A stretch of DNA of 64,000 nt, taken from the NCBI GenBank assembly GCA_020852655.1, contig JADZAI010000103.1, positions 62,001 through 126,000 of the forward strand, read 5' to 3'. Of the stretch, positions 17,866-26,680 are shown piece after piece. Each line of letters opens with the position of its first letter. Within the stretch, counting starts at the first letter, position 1. Under the pieces are notes generated by a model. That model saw nothing but the letters and a program-made list of their open reading frames with translations, was not told the origin of the DNA and did not search any database. The translations under genes were made by a program, and so were the position numbers. The stretch is from Alphaproteobacteria bacterium (GTDB taxonomy: Bacteria > Pseudomonadota > Alphaproteobacteria > Micropepsales > Micropepsaceae).

Positions 17866-18861
17866 ATGGCGGTCGACACGTTGGATCCTGCGGCAAAGGC
17901 GGCGCGCAAGGCCGAAAAGCTCAAGCGGCTTTCCGGTGACGCGTCCGACGGCGCCGTTCCGGGAGGGATTCCGGACGACATCCAGCGCGGCCTCGACGCG
18001 ACCTCGGCCTTCTTCGAGCGTGCGGTCTTCATCGCCGGCATGGGCCGCAGCGGCACGACGCTGCTGCTTCGGCTGATCGATGGCCATCCGGAGGTGTTCC
18101 TCGTCCCGCATGAGTCCATGGTGTTCACCCATTTCCTCGCGTCCTTCCGCAACAAGGGCGACGTGAAGGCGGTGGCGGACGGCGTCACCCAACGCTTCGG
18201 CAAGATGATGACCGACAAGGGTCATCTCGCCGAGGGCAAGGAATTCCTGCACCGGTCGCTGCCCGTCCGCCTGCGGGGCAAGGAAAAGCTGGGCCGCGCG
18301 GTCTTCCGCGACCTGCTCGCCTGCCTGACCCTCGAGCACAGTCCGGCCGACAAGCGCATGTGGCTGGAGAAGACGCCCAAGAACGAAGTCCATCTGGCCG
18401 AGATTTTCGAGAATTTCCCGAAGGCGAAGGTCATCTTCAACATCCGCGACCCCCGCGCCGTCTATGCGTCGAACGTGAAGGGCAATGTCCGCAACACCAC
18501 GCCCGCCGGCGTCGCGCATAGCTGGGCCCAGAGATTGAATCTCATGCTCGACTTCCTCGCCGCCAATCCCGGCCGGCGCGAACGTGTCTTCTTCACCCGC
18601 TACGAGGATTACGTCGGCCGCCCGGACTACGAGATTCCGCGCATGCTGAATTTCCTTGGCATCGATCCGAATGTCGAGCTCAAGCCGACCTTTCACGGCG
18701 AATCCTGGTCCGGCAATTCCTACGATGCCAAGGCCAACACGCCGGGGAAGATCGACGACAAGAAGATCAACGCCTGGCGCAACGAGATTTCGGCCGAAGA
18801 CGCGGCGATCATCGCGCGCGAAGCGGCGTTCGAAATGTCGCTGGTCGGCTACAAGGATTGA
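17866..18861 (+). CDS. PAPS-dependent sulfotransferase family protein
   Basis: Protein of 331 residues. The 5'-phosphosulfate-binding loop GMGRSGTT is at residues 58-65 and the 3'-phosphate-binding stretch VIFNIRDPRAVYAS at about 190-203, the two defining motifs of PAPS sulfotransferases. FTRYEDYVGRP and a late LNFLGID follow as in bacterial carbohydrate/tyrosyl sulfotransferases. Cytosolic, no signal. Start at the ATG at 17866 behind GAGGG; a TTG at 17848 is in frame but less likely. PAPS supply is encoded 5 kb away (cysD, cysNC) together with the PAP phosphatase cysQ, which suggests it sulfates the locally made glycan. Confidence 0.88.
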   Translation: MAVDTLDPAAKAARKAEKLKRLSGDASDGAVPGGIPDDIQRGLDATSAFFERAVFIAGMGRSGTTLLLRLIDGHPEVFLVPHESMVFTHFLASFRNKGDVKAVADGVTQRFGKMMTDKGHLAEGKEFLHRSLPVRLRGKEKLGRAVFRDLLACLTLEHSPADKRMWLEKTPKNEVHLAEIFENFPKAKVIFNIRDPRAVYASNVKGNVRNTTPAGVAHSWAQRLNLMLDFLAANPGRRERVFFTRYEDYVGRPDYEIPRMLNFLGIDPNVELKPTFHGESWSGNSYDAKANTPGKIDDKKINAWRNEISAEDAAIIAREAAFEMSLVGYKD

Positions 18862-19056
18862 GGCCTCTCGCCGGGCCGCCACGCACCAGCTTGGCCGCCC
18901 TTCCGTCATCGCCTAAGGTTGTGACACCGTGAGCAGACGGCGACCCGGGGCTGCGTTATCGCCAGCCGACGCCCGATGCGGAACCGTCGCGAGCCCCCGA
19001 GACCGTCGAATGCCCGAAATGAGCCTGCACCGTCCCGGCTGGACCCCGCCCTCCGC

Positions 19057-20778
19057 ATGAATTCCGCGATCGCAAAACCTCTGCCGTCCCGCGACAGCGC
19101 GACCGTCATCGACCGGATCATCCAGCGTTGGCGCGATGCGCCCGAGACGCCGGCCTTTCACATGCGCACGCCGCAGGGCGACCGGACGATCACGCGCGCC
19201 GACGTCCTGTCGCGCAGTCATCAATGGGCCGAGCATTACCGCCGCAATGGTCTGAAGCGCGGCGACCTCGTCATCGTGCTGATCGACTACCGGCCCGACC
19301 TCATCCACGCCTTCGTCGGCGCGATGATCGCCGGCTGCATCCCCTCCTACATGCCCTACTCGACGGCCAAGCAGGACCCGGCGCTCTATCTGCGTTCGCA
19401 TGTCGAGCTCTTCCGCCGCATCAAGGCCAAGGCCGTGGTGACCGTGGAGTCCTGGCTCTCGGATTTCGGCGACGTCTTCTCGGACGAGCCGTTCGCCGTC
19501 CTGAAGGCCGAGGACTTCGCCGCGGCGCCGCCGCCTGCCCCGGCCGATCCGGGTCACTGGTCTGAGCCCGTGGGCGTCGAGGATATCGCGCTGCTCCAGC
19601 ACAGCTCGGGCACGACGAACCTGAAGAAGGGGGTCGCGCTCAGCCACCGCGCGATCCTCGCGCAGGCCGACGCCTATGGCGACGCGATCGACCTCTCGCC
19701 CGACGACATCATCGTCTCGTGGCTGCCGCTCTATCACGACATGGGCCTGATGGCCTGTTTCATCCTGCCGCTCGTGAACGGCATCCCGGTCGTTATGACC
19801 GATCCCTTCATCTGGGTGCGCGAGCCCCATCTCCTGTTCGACGCGATCGAGCAGTTCGGTGGCACGCTCTGCTGGCTGCCGAACTTCGCCTATCACCATC
19901 TCGCGCGCGTCTGCGGCGACGGCAAGCGCTACGACCTCTCGCGCATGCGCGCTTTCATCGACTGCTCGGAGCCCTGCAAGGAAGAGACCTTCCGCCTCTT
20001 CGAAGCGACCTTCGCGCCGATGGGCGTACGCCGCGGCCAGCTCCAGACCTGCTACGCGATGGCCGAGACGACCTATGCCGCGACGCAGTCGAAGATCGGC
20101 GAACCTACCCGCAGCGTCACGGCCGAGACGGCGCTCCTTGTCGATACCGGCGAGGTCAGGCTCACATCGGACGAAACCAAAGGCATGACGTTCCTCTCGG
20201 TCGGGCGGCCCCTCGACGGCACGGAAATCCGTATCGTCGACGACGCGAACCGGCCGCTCGGCGAAGGCCGTACCGGCGAGATCTCGATCAAGAGCTCCTG
20301 CCTTTTCTCCGGCTATTTCGAGCTGCCGGAGCAGACGGCCGAGGTGCTTCAGGACGGCTGGTACCGCAGCGGCGATCTCGGCTTCCTGCTGGACGGCGAA
20401 CTCTACATCACCGGCCGCAAGAAAGAGCTCATCATCGTGCGCGGCAGGAACTTCTTCGCACACGACATCGAGTATGTTGCGACCACATGTGCCGGGGTGA
20501 AGCCCGGACGCGCGGTGGCGGTCGGCGTCTTCAATGCGGCTGTCGGCAGCGAGGAAGTCGTCATCATCGCCGAAACGCAGGTGCCGAACCCGCCCGAAGC
20601 CCGCAAGATCGCCGTCGGCGTGAAGGCCGCGCTCGACGAGCGCATGGGCCTTCAGGTGCGCAGCGTCCACCTGGTCGAGCCGGGCTGGCTCATCAAGACC
20701 ACCAGCGGCAAGATCAGCCGCAAGGAAAATCTCGCGAAATACACGGCATCGACGCGTACGGGTGCTAATAAGAGTTAG
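19057..20778 (+). CDS. Fatty acyl-AMP ligase / AMP-dependent synthetase
   Basis: Adenylate-forming enzyme of 573 residues. It has the core motifs LLQHSSGTTNLKKG, a WYRSGDLGF block, GRKKELIIVRGRN (the GRN following is the pattern of fatty acyl-AMP ligases that load carrier proteins rather than CoA) and a C-terminal TTSGKISRK lysine. It should activate a fatty or other carboxylic acid as acyl-AMP and pass it to the carrier protein encoded 20 bases downstream. Start at the ATG at 19057; the frame is open further up but Arg/Pro-rich. Neighbours make an acylation cassette for a glycan or small lipid-like product. Confidence 0.88.
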   Translation: MNSAIAKPLPSRDSATVIDRIIQRWRDAPETPAFHMRTPQGDRTITRADVLSRSHQWAEHYRRNGLKRGDLVIVLIDYRPDLIHAFVGAMIAGCIPSYMPYSTAKQDPALYLRSHVELFRRIKAKAVVTVESWLSDFGDVFSDEPFAVLKAEDFAAAPPPAPADPGHWSEPVGVEDIALLQHSSGTTNLKKGVALSHRAILAQADAYGDAIDLSPDDIIVSWLPLYHDMGLMACFILPLVNGIPVVMTDPFIWVREPHLLFDAIEQFGGTLCWLPNFAYHHLARVCGDGKRYDLSRMRAFIDCSEPCKEETFRLFEATFAPMGVRRGQLQTCYAMAETTYAATQSKIGEPTRSVTAETALLVDTGEVRLTSDETKGMTFLSVGRPLDGTEIRIVDDANRPLGEGRTGEISIKSSCLFSGYFELPEQTAEVLQDGWYRSGDLGFLLDGELYITGRKKELIIVRGRNFFAHDIEYVATTCAGVKPGRAVAVGVFNAAVGSEEVVIIAETQVPNPPEARKIAVGVKAALDERMGLQVRSVHLVEPGWLIKTTSGKISRKENLAKYTASTRTGANKS

Positions 20779-20798
20779 GTCTCAGCGGGGTGGATACC

Positions 20799-21056
20799 AT
20801 GTCCGAAAACAAGCAGGTGATGGACGAACTGGTCCAGTTGATCCGTTTCACGTTCGGGGCAGATGACTCTGTTCCGGTCACGCGCGAGACGGTAGCCTTC
20901 GACATAGACGGGTGGGATTCGCTTTCGCACGCAACGCTATTGATCATGGTCGAGAAGAAATTCGGCATCCAGATCACAAATGAGGAAGGCGAGAGCCTGG
21001 ACGACGTAGGCATGCTCGCCGACTTGATAGAACGAAAGGCCGGCAAGGCCAGCTAA
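20799..21056 (+). CDS. Acyl carrier protein
   Basis: Carrier protein of 85 residues. Ser41 in GWDSLSH is the phosphopantetheine attachment site, followed by the amphipathic LLIMVEKKFGIQ helix of ACPs. The ATG at 20799 has GGGGTGG about six bases upstream; a GTG at 20790 is in frame. Placed directly after the acyl-AMP ligase and overlapping the next gene by one base (TAATG), it is most likely a dedicated carrier for that ligase rather than the fatty-acid-synthesis ACP. Confidence 0.92.
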   Translation: MSENKQVMDELVQLIRFTFGADDSVPVTRETVAFDIDGWDSLSHATLLIMVEKKFGIQITNEEGESLDDVGMLADLIERKAGKAS

Positions 21057-21967
21057 TGACGGTTGATACCAGTAGAAATTACGAGACGCTGGTCGGCCGC
21101 GACGGCTGGCTGTTCATGACGAAGATCGACGGCCTGTTCGAGAAGCACAGGGGCGAGATCACGCTTTCCGAGGCCGAACTGCGCCAGTGGCAGTTGACGC
21201 TGGAGTTGCGCCGGGGCTGGCTCAACTATCGCGGGATCAAATACGCCTTCGTCGTCGCACCCAACAAGGCGAGCATCTACACGGAGTTCCTGCCCGACGG
21301 CTATCCGATCTCGGACAAGCGTCCGCTCGTGGTGCTGAAAGACTATCTGGCGCGGAATTCCGATTTCCGCATCATCGACCCGGCCGATCACCTGCGCGCC
21401 CAGAAGGGCGGCAAGCGCGAACTCTATTACCGCACCGACGAACACTGGAACGACGTCGGCGCATTCAAGGCCTACCAATATATCCTGCGCCAATTGCCGG
21501 GGGGCACGAAGCTGGATGCCGTCGAGCGCTCACGCCTCGAGGAGAAGCCGCGCAATTTTGTCGGCGAGCTGGCCGCGGTGCTGCCGACGCCCTATCAGGA
21601 GAAGTCGTTCCAGGTCTCGATCACCGGCGCGCAGTCGTCCCTCGCCTATCGCAACAAGCCCAAGGGCCGCGGCACCGTCGAGGTGCGCCTCAGCAAGAAC
21701 ACCGCGCTGCCTAGGGCCGTGATGTTCCGCGACTCCTTCGCCTCGGCGCTCCTGCCTTACGTTGCGGAGTCTTTCAGCCGCATCGTCTCCGTGAGTTCGC
21801 GCCAGATGCTCTTCGACCTGATCGAGAGCGAGAAGCCCGACATCGTCATCACCGAGATGGTCGAACGCTATCTCGACCCGGCGCCCGACGACATCAAGAT
21901 GAAGAGCTTCGAGGATTTCTGCGGCGTGCCGCTGGCGACGATCAAGGACGTGACGCTGAAAGACTAG
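21056..21967 (+). CDS. AlgX/AlgJ-like SGNH acyltransferase-type protein without signal peptide
   Basis: Protein of 303 residues. It shows the AlgX/AlgJ pattern: GRDGWLF near the N-terminus, Asp128 and His130 in TDEHWND, and Ser227 in FRDSF, which together form the catalytic triad of these O-acetyltransferase-type SGNH proteins. The usual family members are exported, yet here no signal peptide or membrane helix is visible, and one-base coupling (TAATG) to the carrier-protein gene makes the start secure. It may transfer the acyl group from the carrier protein to a glycan in the cytosol; that role is inferred. Ends tail-to-tail with the TauE gene. Confidence 0.75.
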   Translation: MTVDTSRNYETLVGRDGWLFMTKIDGLFEKHRGEITLSEAELRQWQLTLELRRGWLNYRGIKYAFVVAPNKASIYTEFLPDGYPISDKRPLVVLKDYLARNSDFRIIDPADHLRAQKGGKRELYYRTDEHWNDVGAFKAYQYILRQLPGGTKLDAVERSRLEEKPRNFVGELAAVLPTPYQEKSFQVSITGAQSSLAYRNKPKGRGTVEVRLSKNTALPRAVMFRDSFASALLPYVAESFSRIVSVSSRQMLFDLIESEKPDIVITEMVERYLDPAPDDIKMKSFEDFCGVPLATIKDVTLKD

Positions 21968-22024
21968 CGGTCGGGCAGTACCCGCCGGGCTTGTGCCGCC
22001 GGCCGGTTCGGATCGCCCGCCGTC

Positions 22025-22816
22025 CTAAACGACCTTCGCCCACTGTAGGCCCTGCCAGATGGCGAGGCCGATGACGACAAGGCCGACGATCCACGTCATG
22101 CGCGACGCCGGAAGCACGCGGGTGACGCGCGCCGCCAGCGGCGCGGCGATGAGGCCGCCGGCGATCAACCCCAGCACAGGCCAGAGATTCTGGGTCAGTT
22201 CGGTTGCCTGGTCCCAATGCCCCGTCAGGAGCATGGTGATGAACGAAACCGAAACGGCCACCGCCACGAAGAATTCCGCCGTATTGGTAGAGCCGATCGC
22301 GACGCGCGGCTCGACGCCCGAACCGATCAGCGTCGTGGTGACCGTCGGCCCCCAGCCGCCGCCGCCCATGGCATCCAGGAAGCCGCCGACCGTGCCGAGC
22401 GGCAGCGCGCCGCTGAAATCGCGCTTGGTCGCCGCGATGCGGACCCGCATGGAACGGGTCAGGATGATGACGCCCATGATCGCCAGATAGGTGATGATGA
22501 TCGGCTTCACCGTGTTCGGCGGGATTGTGGTCAGGACATAGGCGCCCACGACACCTCCGGTGATGCCGCCGGCGGCCAGCCAGAAAGCCAGGCGCGGCAC
22601 GGTGTTGCCGAAGCGCACATGCGCCCACGCCGAGGCCGCGCAGGTGAAGACCTTGGAGGCGTGGACGCTGGCCGAAACATTCGCCGGCGGAATGCCGAAG
22701 GCCAGCAGGAACGTCGCCGAGGTCACCCCATAGGCCATGCCGACCGCCCCATCGACCAACTGGGCGAGGAAACCCACAGCCATGAAGATGAGAAAGCTCG
22801 CGAGGGTGGGGTCCAT
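22025..22816 (-). CDS. TauE/SafE family sulfite/organosulfonate exporter
   Basis: Integral membrane protein of 263 residues with about eight hydrophobic segments and the paired family signatures GFLAQLVDGAVGMAYG near the N-terminus and GGFLDAMGGGGWGP in the middle. Family members are anion exporters (sulfite, sulfoacetate and similar). The ATG at 22816 has GGAAAG upstream; the 44 in-frame residues further up are not protein-like. Divergent from cysD, which fits removal of toxic sulfite or another sulfur anion made during sulfate use; the actual substrate is not shown by sequence. Confidence 0.88.
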   Translation of the reverse strand: MDPTLASFLIFMAVGFLAQLVDGAVGMAYGVTSATFLLAFGIPPANVSASVHASKVFTCAASAWAHVRFGNTVPRLAFWLAAGGITGGVVGAYVLTTIPPNTVKPIIITYLAIMGVIILTRSMRVRIAATKRDFSGALPLGTVGGFLDAMGGGGWGPTVTTTLIGSGVEPRVAIGSTNTAEFFVAVAVSVSFITMLLTGHWDQATELTQNLWPVLGLIAGGLIAAPLAARVTRVLPASRMTWIVGLVVIGLAIWQGLQWAKVV

Positions 22817-23134
22817 CGTGGTCTTTCCGCCGGTGGGCGAACGCAGAGTTGGGCCGCCTCCAGACAGGCGGTGGGTCGAACGGGCTGGCGCGCAGGAGCC
22901 CCCCGCGCCCGAAACCGACAACGGCCATGGAACGGCGTCCACCGTCAAGCCTTACGCCCGTCCGCGATGCCATTTCCTCCCCGCGGACGGCCCGCTTTGA
23001 CATCCGGGGCCAAGCTGACCCAAATGGCGCAAACAAGAAGAGCTGGCATCGATGCCCGGAGGGCATCGGGTTTAGTCTTTGCGTCCTTGTAGGGAGGGCG
23101 GCTAAAGGAAGGCCCGAATTGGGGAAAATCCTGC
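22817..23134. promoter_or_regulatory. Divergent intergenic region tauE-like/cysD with perfect hairpin
   Basis: A 318-base gap without a convincing gene. It must hold the promoters for the exporter and for cysD. Positions 23050-23068 form a perfect 8-bp hairpin, CGATGCCC and GGGCATCG around GGA, 67 bases before the cysD start; it could be an operator or a leader structure. I recognise no known riboswitch. Confidence 0.5.
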
Positions 23135-24034
23135 GTGTCGTTAACCCACCTCCAGCGTCTCGAAGCCGAAAGCATTCACATCATGAGGGAGGTGGTCGCG
23201 GAAGCGGAGCGCCCCGTGATGCTCTATTCGGTCGGAAAAGATTCGTCCGTGATGCTGCATTTGGCAGCCAAGGCGTTCTATCCGTCGCGTCCGCCCTTCC
23301 CGCTCCTCCATGTCGACACGACGTGGAAGTTCAAAGCGATGTACGAGATGCGGGATCGCATGTCGAAGGAGATCGGCGCCGACCTTCTCGTCTACAAGAA
23401 CCCTGAGGCGCTGGCCCAGAACATCAATCCGTTCGACCACGGATCGTCGCTTCACACCGACATCTGGAAGACGCAAGGGCTGAAGCAGGCGCTCGACCAT
23501 TACGGCTTCGACGTCGCCTTCGGCGGCGCCCGCCGCGACGAGGAGAAGTCGCGCGCCAAGGAACGCATCTTCTCCTTCCGCAACGCCGCCCATCGCTGGG
23601 ACCCCAAGGACCAGCGCCCCGAGCTCTGGCGCCTCTACAACGCCCGCAAGCACAAGGGCGAATCGATCCGCGTCTTCCCGATCTCCAACTGGACCGAGCT
23701 CGACATCTGGCAATACATCCACCTGGAGAACATCCCGATCGTCCCGCTCTATTTCTCGGCCCCGCGTCCTGTCGTGAACCGCGACGGCACGCTCATCATG
23801 GTCGATGACGAGCGCATGCGGCTGAACCCGGGGGAAACGCCCGAGGTCAAGTCGGTCCGCTTCCGCACGCTCGGCTGCTATCCGCTCACCGGCGCGGTCG
23901 AGAGCACGGCCGAAACGCTTCCCCAGATCATCCAGGAGATGCTGCTGACCTCGACCTCCGAACGCCAGGGCCGCAAGATCGACCACGATCAGGCCGCCTC
24001 GATGGAGAAGAAGAAGCAGGAGGGCTATTTCTGA
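23135..24034 (+). CDS. cysD: Sulfate adenylyltransferase subunit 2
   Basis: Small, catalytic subunit of ATP sulfurylase (299 residues, normal length), forming APS from sulfate and ATP in the cytosol. The PP-loop-type [11 protein letters not shown] is near residue 30, with [16 protein letters not shown] and [12 protein letters not shown] as in all CysD. Start is a GTG behind GGGGA; the first residues [13 protein letters not shown] match the family's usual beginning, so no internal ATG is better. The stop overlaps the cysNC start by one base (TGATG), ensuring paired production. Confidence 0.97.
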   Translation: MSLTHLQRLEAESIHIMREVVAEAERPVMLYSVGKDSSVMLHLAAKAFYPSRPPFPLLHVDTTWKFKAMYEMRDRMSKEIGADLLVYKNPEALAQNINPFDHGSSLHTDIWKTQGLKQALDHYGFDVAFGGARRDEEKSRAKERIFSFRNAAHRWDPKDQRPELWRLYNARKHKGESIRVFPISNWTELDIWQYIHLENIPIVPLYFSAPRPVVNRDGTLIMVDDERMRLNPGETPEVKSVRFRTLGCYPLTGAVESTAETLPQIIQEMLLTSTSERQGRKIDHDQAASMEKKKQEGYF

Positions 24035-25935
24035 TGGCCCACCAGGACGCCCTCATCGCGCAGGACATCGACGCCTATCTCAAGGTCCACGAGACCAAGA
24101 GCATGCTGCGCTTCCTCACCTGCGGCTCGGTCGACGACGGCAAGTCGACGCTGATCGGCCGGCTGCTCTACGATTCGAAGATGATCTTCGAGGACCAGCT
24201 CGCAGCCCTCGAATCCGATTCCAAGACGGTCGGCACCCAGGGCGGCGCGATCGACTTCGCCCTCCTCGTCGACGGCCTCGCCGCCGAACGCGAACAGGGC
24301 ATCACCATCGACGTCGCCTATCGCTTCTTCTCGACCGAAAAGCGCAAGTTCATCGTCGCCGACACGCCCGGCCACGAACAATACACCCGCAACATGGTCA
24401 CCGGTGCCTCGACCGCCGACGCCGCCATCATCCTCATCGACGCGCGCAAGGGCGTCCTCACCCAGACGCGCCGGCACTCCTACCTCGTCAAGCTGCTCGG
24501 CATCCGTCACGTCATCCTCGCCATCAACAAGATGGACCTGGTGAACTGGTCGCGCGAGACGTTCGACAAAATCCTCGCCGACTATCGTGTCTTCGCCGAG
24601 AAGATCGGCATCACGACCTTCACCGCCATCCCCATGTCGGCGCTGAACGGCGACAACATCCTGGATCGTTCGGCGCATACACCCTGGTATGACGGACCGA
24701 CGCTGATGGGCCTGCTGGAGGTGCTGCCCGTCGAGGACGACCTCGCGGCGAAGCCCTTCCGCATGCCGGTCCAGTGGGTCAACCGCCCCAATCTCGACTT
24801 CCGCGGCTTCTCGGGCCTCGTCGCCACCGGCACGGTGAAGCGCGGCGACCAGATTCGCGCGCTTCCCTCGGCCCGCACCAGCACGGTCGAGCGCATCGTC
24901 ACCAAGGACGGCGACCTCGAGCAGGCCGTTGCAGGCCAGTCGATCACGATCACCCTCAAGGACGAGATCGACATCAGCCGCGGCGACGTCATCGTCTGCG
25001 CCAACGCACCGGCCCAGGTCGCCGACCAGTTCGAAACGACCATCGTCTGGATGGACGACCAGCCCATGCTGCCGGGCCGCGCGCTGCTCATGAAGCTCGG
25101 CGCGCGCACCGTCGGCGCCTCGATCACCGAGCCGAAATACAAGGTCAACGTCAACACGATGGAGCACGTCGCCGCCAAGCGGCTCGAGCTCAACGAGATC
25201 GGCGTCTGCAACGTATCGCTCGATACCCCGGTCGCCTTCGAAGCCTACACCGAGAGCCGCGACCTCGGCGGCTTCATCCTGATCGACCGGTTCACCAACC
25301 GCACCGCCGGCGCCGGGATGATCCATTTCGCGCTCCGCCGCAGCGAGAATATCCATTGGCAGGCGCTCGAGGTCAGCAAGGCGGCGCGCGCTTCGCTCAA
25401 GCGCCAGTCGCCAGCCGTGCTGTGGTTCACGGGGCTTTCGGGCGCCGGCAAGTCGACGATCGCCAATCTGGTCGAGAAGAAGCTGCACTCGCTCGGCCGC
25501 CACACCTATCTGCTCGACGGCGACAATGTGCGTCACGGTCTCAACCGCGACCTCGGCTTCACCGACGAGGACCGCGTCGAGAATATCCGCCGCGTCGCCG
25601 AGGTCTCGCGCCTGATGGCCGAGGCCGGACTCATCGTGCTCGTCTCGTTCATCTCGCCCTTCCGCGCCGAGCGCCGCATGGCGCGCACCCGGGTGGGCGA
25701 CGAGGATTTCATCGAGATCCACATCGACACGCCGCTGGCCGTCGCGGAGAGCCGGGACGTGAAGGGCCTCTACAAGAAGGCCCGGGCCGGCCAGCTCAAG
25801 AACTTCACCGGCATCGACTCGCCCTACGAAACGCCGGAAGCCCCGGAGCTTCGCATCGACACGACCGACCTCTCGCCCGAGGAAGCGGCCGAGCAGATCT
25901 GTGCCTATCTCCAGTCGCGGGGTAGCCATGCCTGA
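24034..25935 (+). CDS. cysNC: Bifunctional sulfate adenylyltransferase subunit 1 / adenylylsulfate kinase
   Basis: Fusion of 633 residues. The N-terminal GTPase (CysN) has [21 protein letters not shown] and NKMDL and drives APS formation with CysD. The C-terminal APS kinase (CysC) begins about residue 455, with P-loop GLSGAGKST near 466, [10 protein letters not shown], and the [10 protein letters not shown] lid, and makes PAPS. The NodQ-like fusion is common in alphaproteobacteria. PAPS here can feed sulfate assimilation or the sulfotransferase at 17866-18861. Overlaps cysQ by eight bases. Confidence 0.97.
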   Translation: MAHQDALIAQDIDAYLKVHETKSMLRFLTCGSVDDGKSTLIGRLLYDSKMIFEDQLAALESDSKTVGTQGGAIDFALLVDGLAAEREQGITIDVAYRFFSTEKRKFIVADTPGHEQYTRNMVTGASTADAAIILIDARKGVLTQTRRHSYLVKLLGIRHVILAINKMDLVNWSRETFDKILADYRVFAEKIGITTFTAIPMSALNGDNILDRSAHTPWYDGPTLMGLLEVLPVEDDLAAKPFRMPVQWVNRPNLDFRGFSGLVATGTVKRGDQIRALPSARTSTVERIVTKDGDLEQAVAGQSITITLKDEIDISRGDVIVCANAPAQVADQFETTIVWMDDQPMLPGRALLMKLGARTVGASITEPKYKVNVNTMEHVAAKRLELNEIGVCNVSLDTPVAFEAYTESRDLGGFILIDRFTNRTAGAGMIHFALRRSENIHWQALEVSKAARASLKRQSPAVLWFTGLSGAGKSTIANLVEKKLHSLGRHTYLLDGDNVRHGLNRDLGFTDEDRVENIRRVAEVSRLMAEAGLIVLVSFISPFRAERRMARTRVGDEDFIEIHIDTPLAVAESRDVKGLYKKARAGQLKNFTGIDSPYETPEAPELRIDTTDLSPEEAAEQICAYLQSRGSHA

Positions 25936-26680
25936 CCATGCCGCCGATGCCGAACTCGCGGCGCATATCGCCACAGAGGCCGGACGCATCCTGCTCCAGG
26001 TGCGCGACAGCGGCCTCTTCAGGGACAAGGCCCTCGGCGATGCCGGCGACGGCGTCGCCCAGGCCTTCATCTCGCGGGCGCTGAAGGCCGCGCGGCCCGA
26101 CGATGCCGTCCTGTCCGAAGAAGAGGCGGCCAATGCGTCCCGCACCGGCGCGTCGCGCGTCTGGATCGTCGATCCGCTCGACGGCACGCGGGAATATTCC
26201 GAAGGACGCAGCGACTGGGCCGTCCATATCGCGCTGACGATCGACGGCACGCCGGTCGCCGGCGCCGTCGCCCTGCCCGGCCTCGACATCACCTTCGAGA
26301 CCGCCGAGCCGCCGGCCATCCCGGCCGCCGAGGAAGCCCCCTTGCGCATGCTCGTCAGCCGCACCCGCGCCTCGAAGGAGGTCCTTGCCGTCGCCGAGCA
26401 GCTCGGCGCGACGCTCGTCCCGATGGGGTCGGCCGGCGCAAAGGCGATGGCCGTCCTGCGCGGCGAGGCCGATGTCTACCTGCACTCGGGCGGCCAGTAT
26501 GAGTGGGATTCCTGCGCGCCCGTAGCGGTCGCCATCGCGGCCGGCCTGCATGCCTCGCGCGCCGACGGCTCGTCGTGCCTCTATAATCGCGACGATCCCT
26601 ACATGCCCGATCTGCTCATCTGCCGCCGCGAGCATGCCGACCGTGTAATCGCCGCGATGGCCGCCGCGCTGCCCGCCTGA
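25928..26680 (+). CDS. cysQ: 3'(2'),5'-bisphosphate nucleotidase
   Basis: Inositol-monophosphatase-fold enzyme of 250 residues that hydrolyses PAP, the by-product of PAPS use, to AMP. Metal-binding motifs are LSEEE and [12 protein letters not shown], with the later [13 protein letters not shown]. Start at the ATG at 25928 inside the end of cysNC, so the two are translationally coupled. Clearing PAP matters both for PAPS reductase and for sulfotransferases, which fits the sulfation genes upstream. The extreme C-terminus abuts a convergent glycosyltransferase with no gap. Confidence 0.95.
   Translation: MPDHAADAELAAHIATEAGRILLQVRDSGLFRDKALGDAGDGVAQAFISRALKAARPDDAVLSEEEAANASRTGASRVWIVDPLDGTREYSEGRSDWAVHIALTIDGTPVAGAVALPGLDITFETAEPPAIPAAEEAPLRMLVSRTRASKEVLAVAEQLGATLVPMGSAGAKAMAVLRGEADVYLHSGGQYEWDSCAPVAVAIAAGLHASRADGSSCLYNRDDPYMPDLLICRREHADRVIAAMAAALPA

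Noticed and set aside
22945-23175. Minus-strand 76-residue frame opposite the cysD start with a hydrophobic part
   Set aside because: Overlaps the cysD start and its ribosome site, no ribosome site of its own.
24025-26364. 779-residue minus-strand frame opposite cysNC
   Set aside because: Shadow of the strongly conserved cysNC/cysQ frames.
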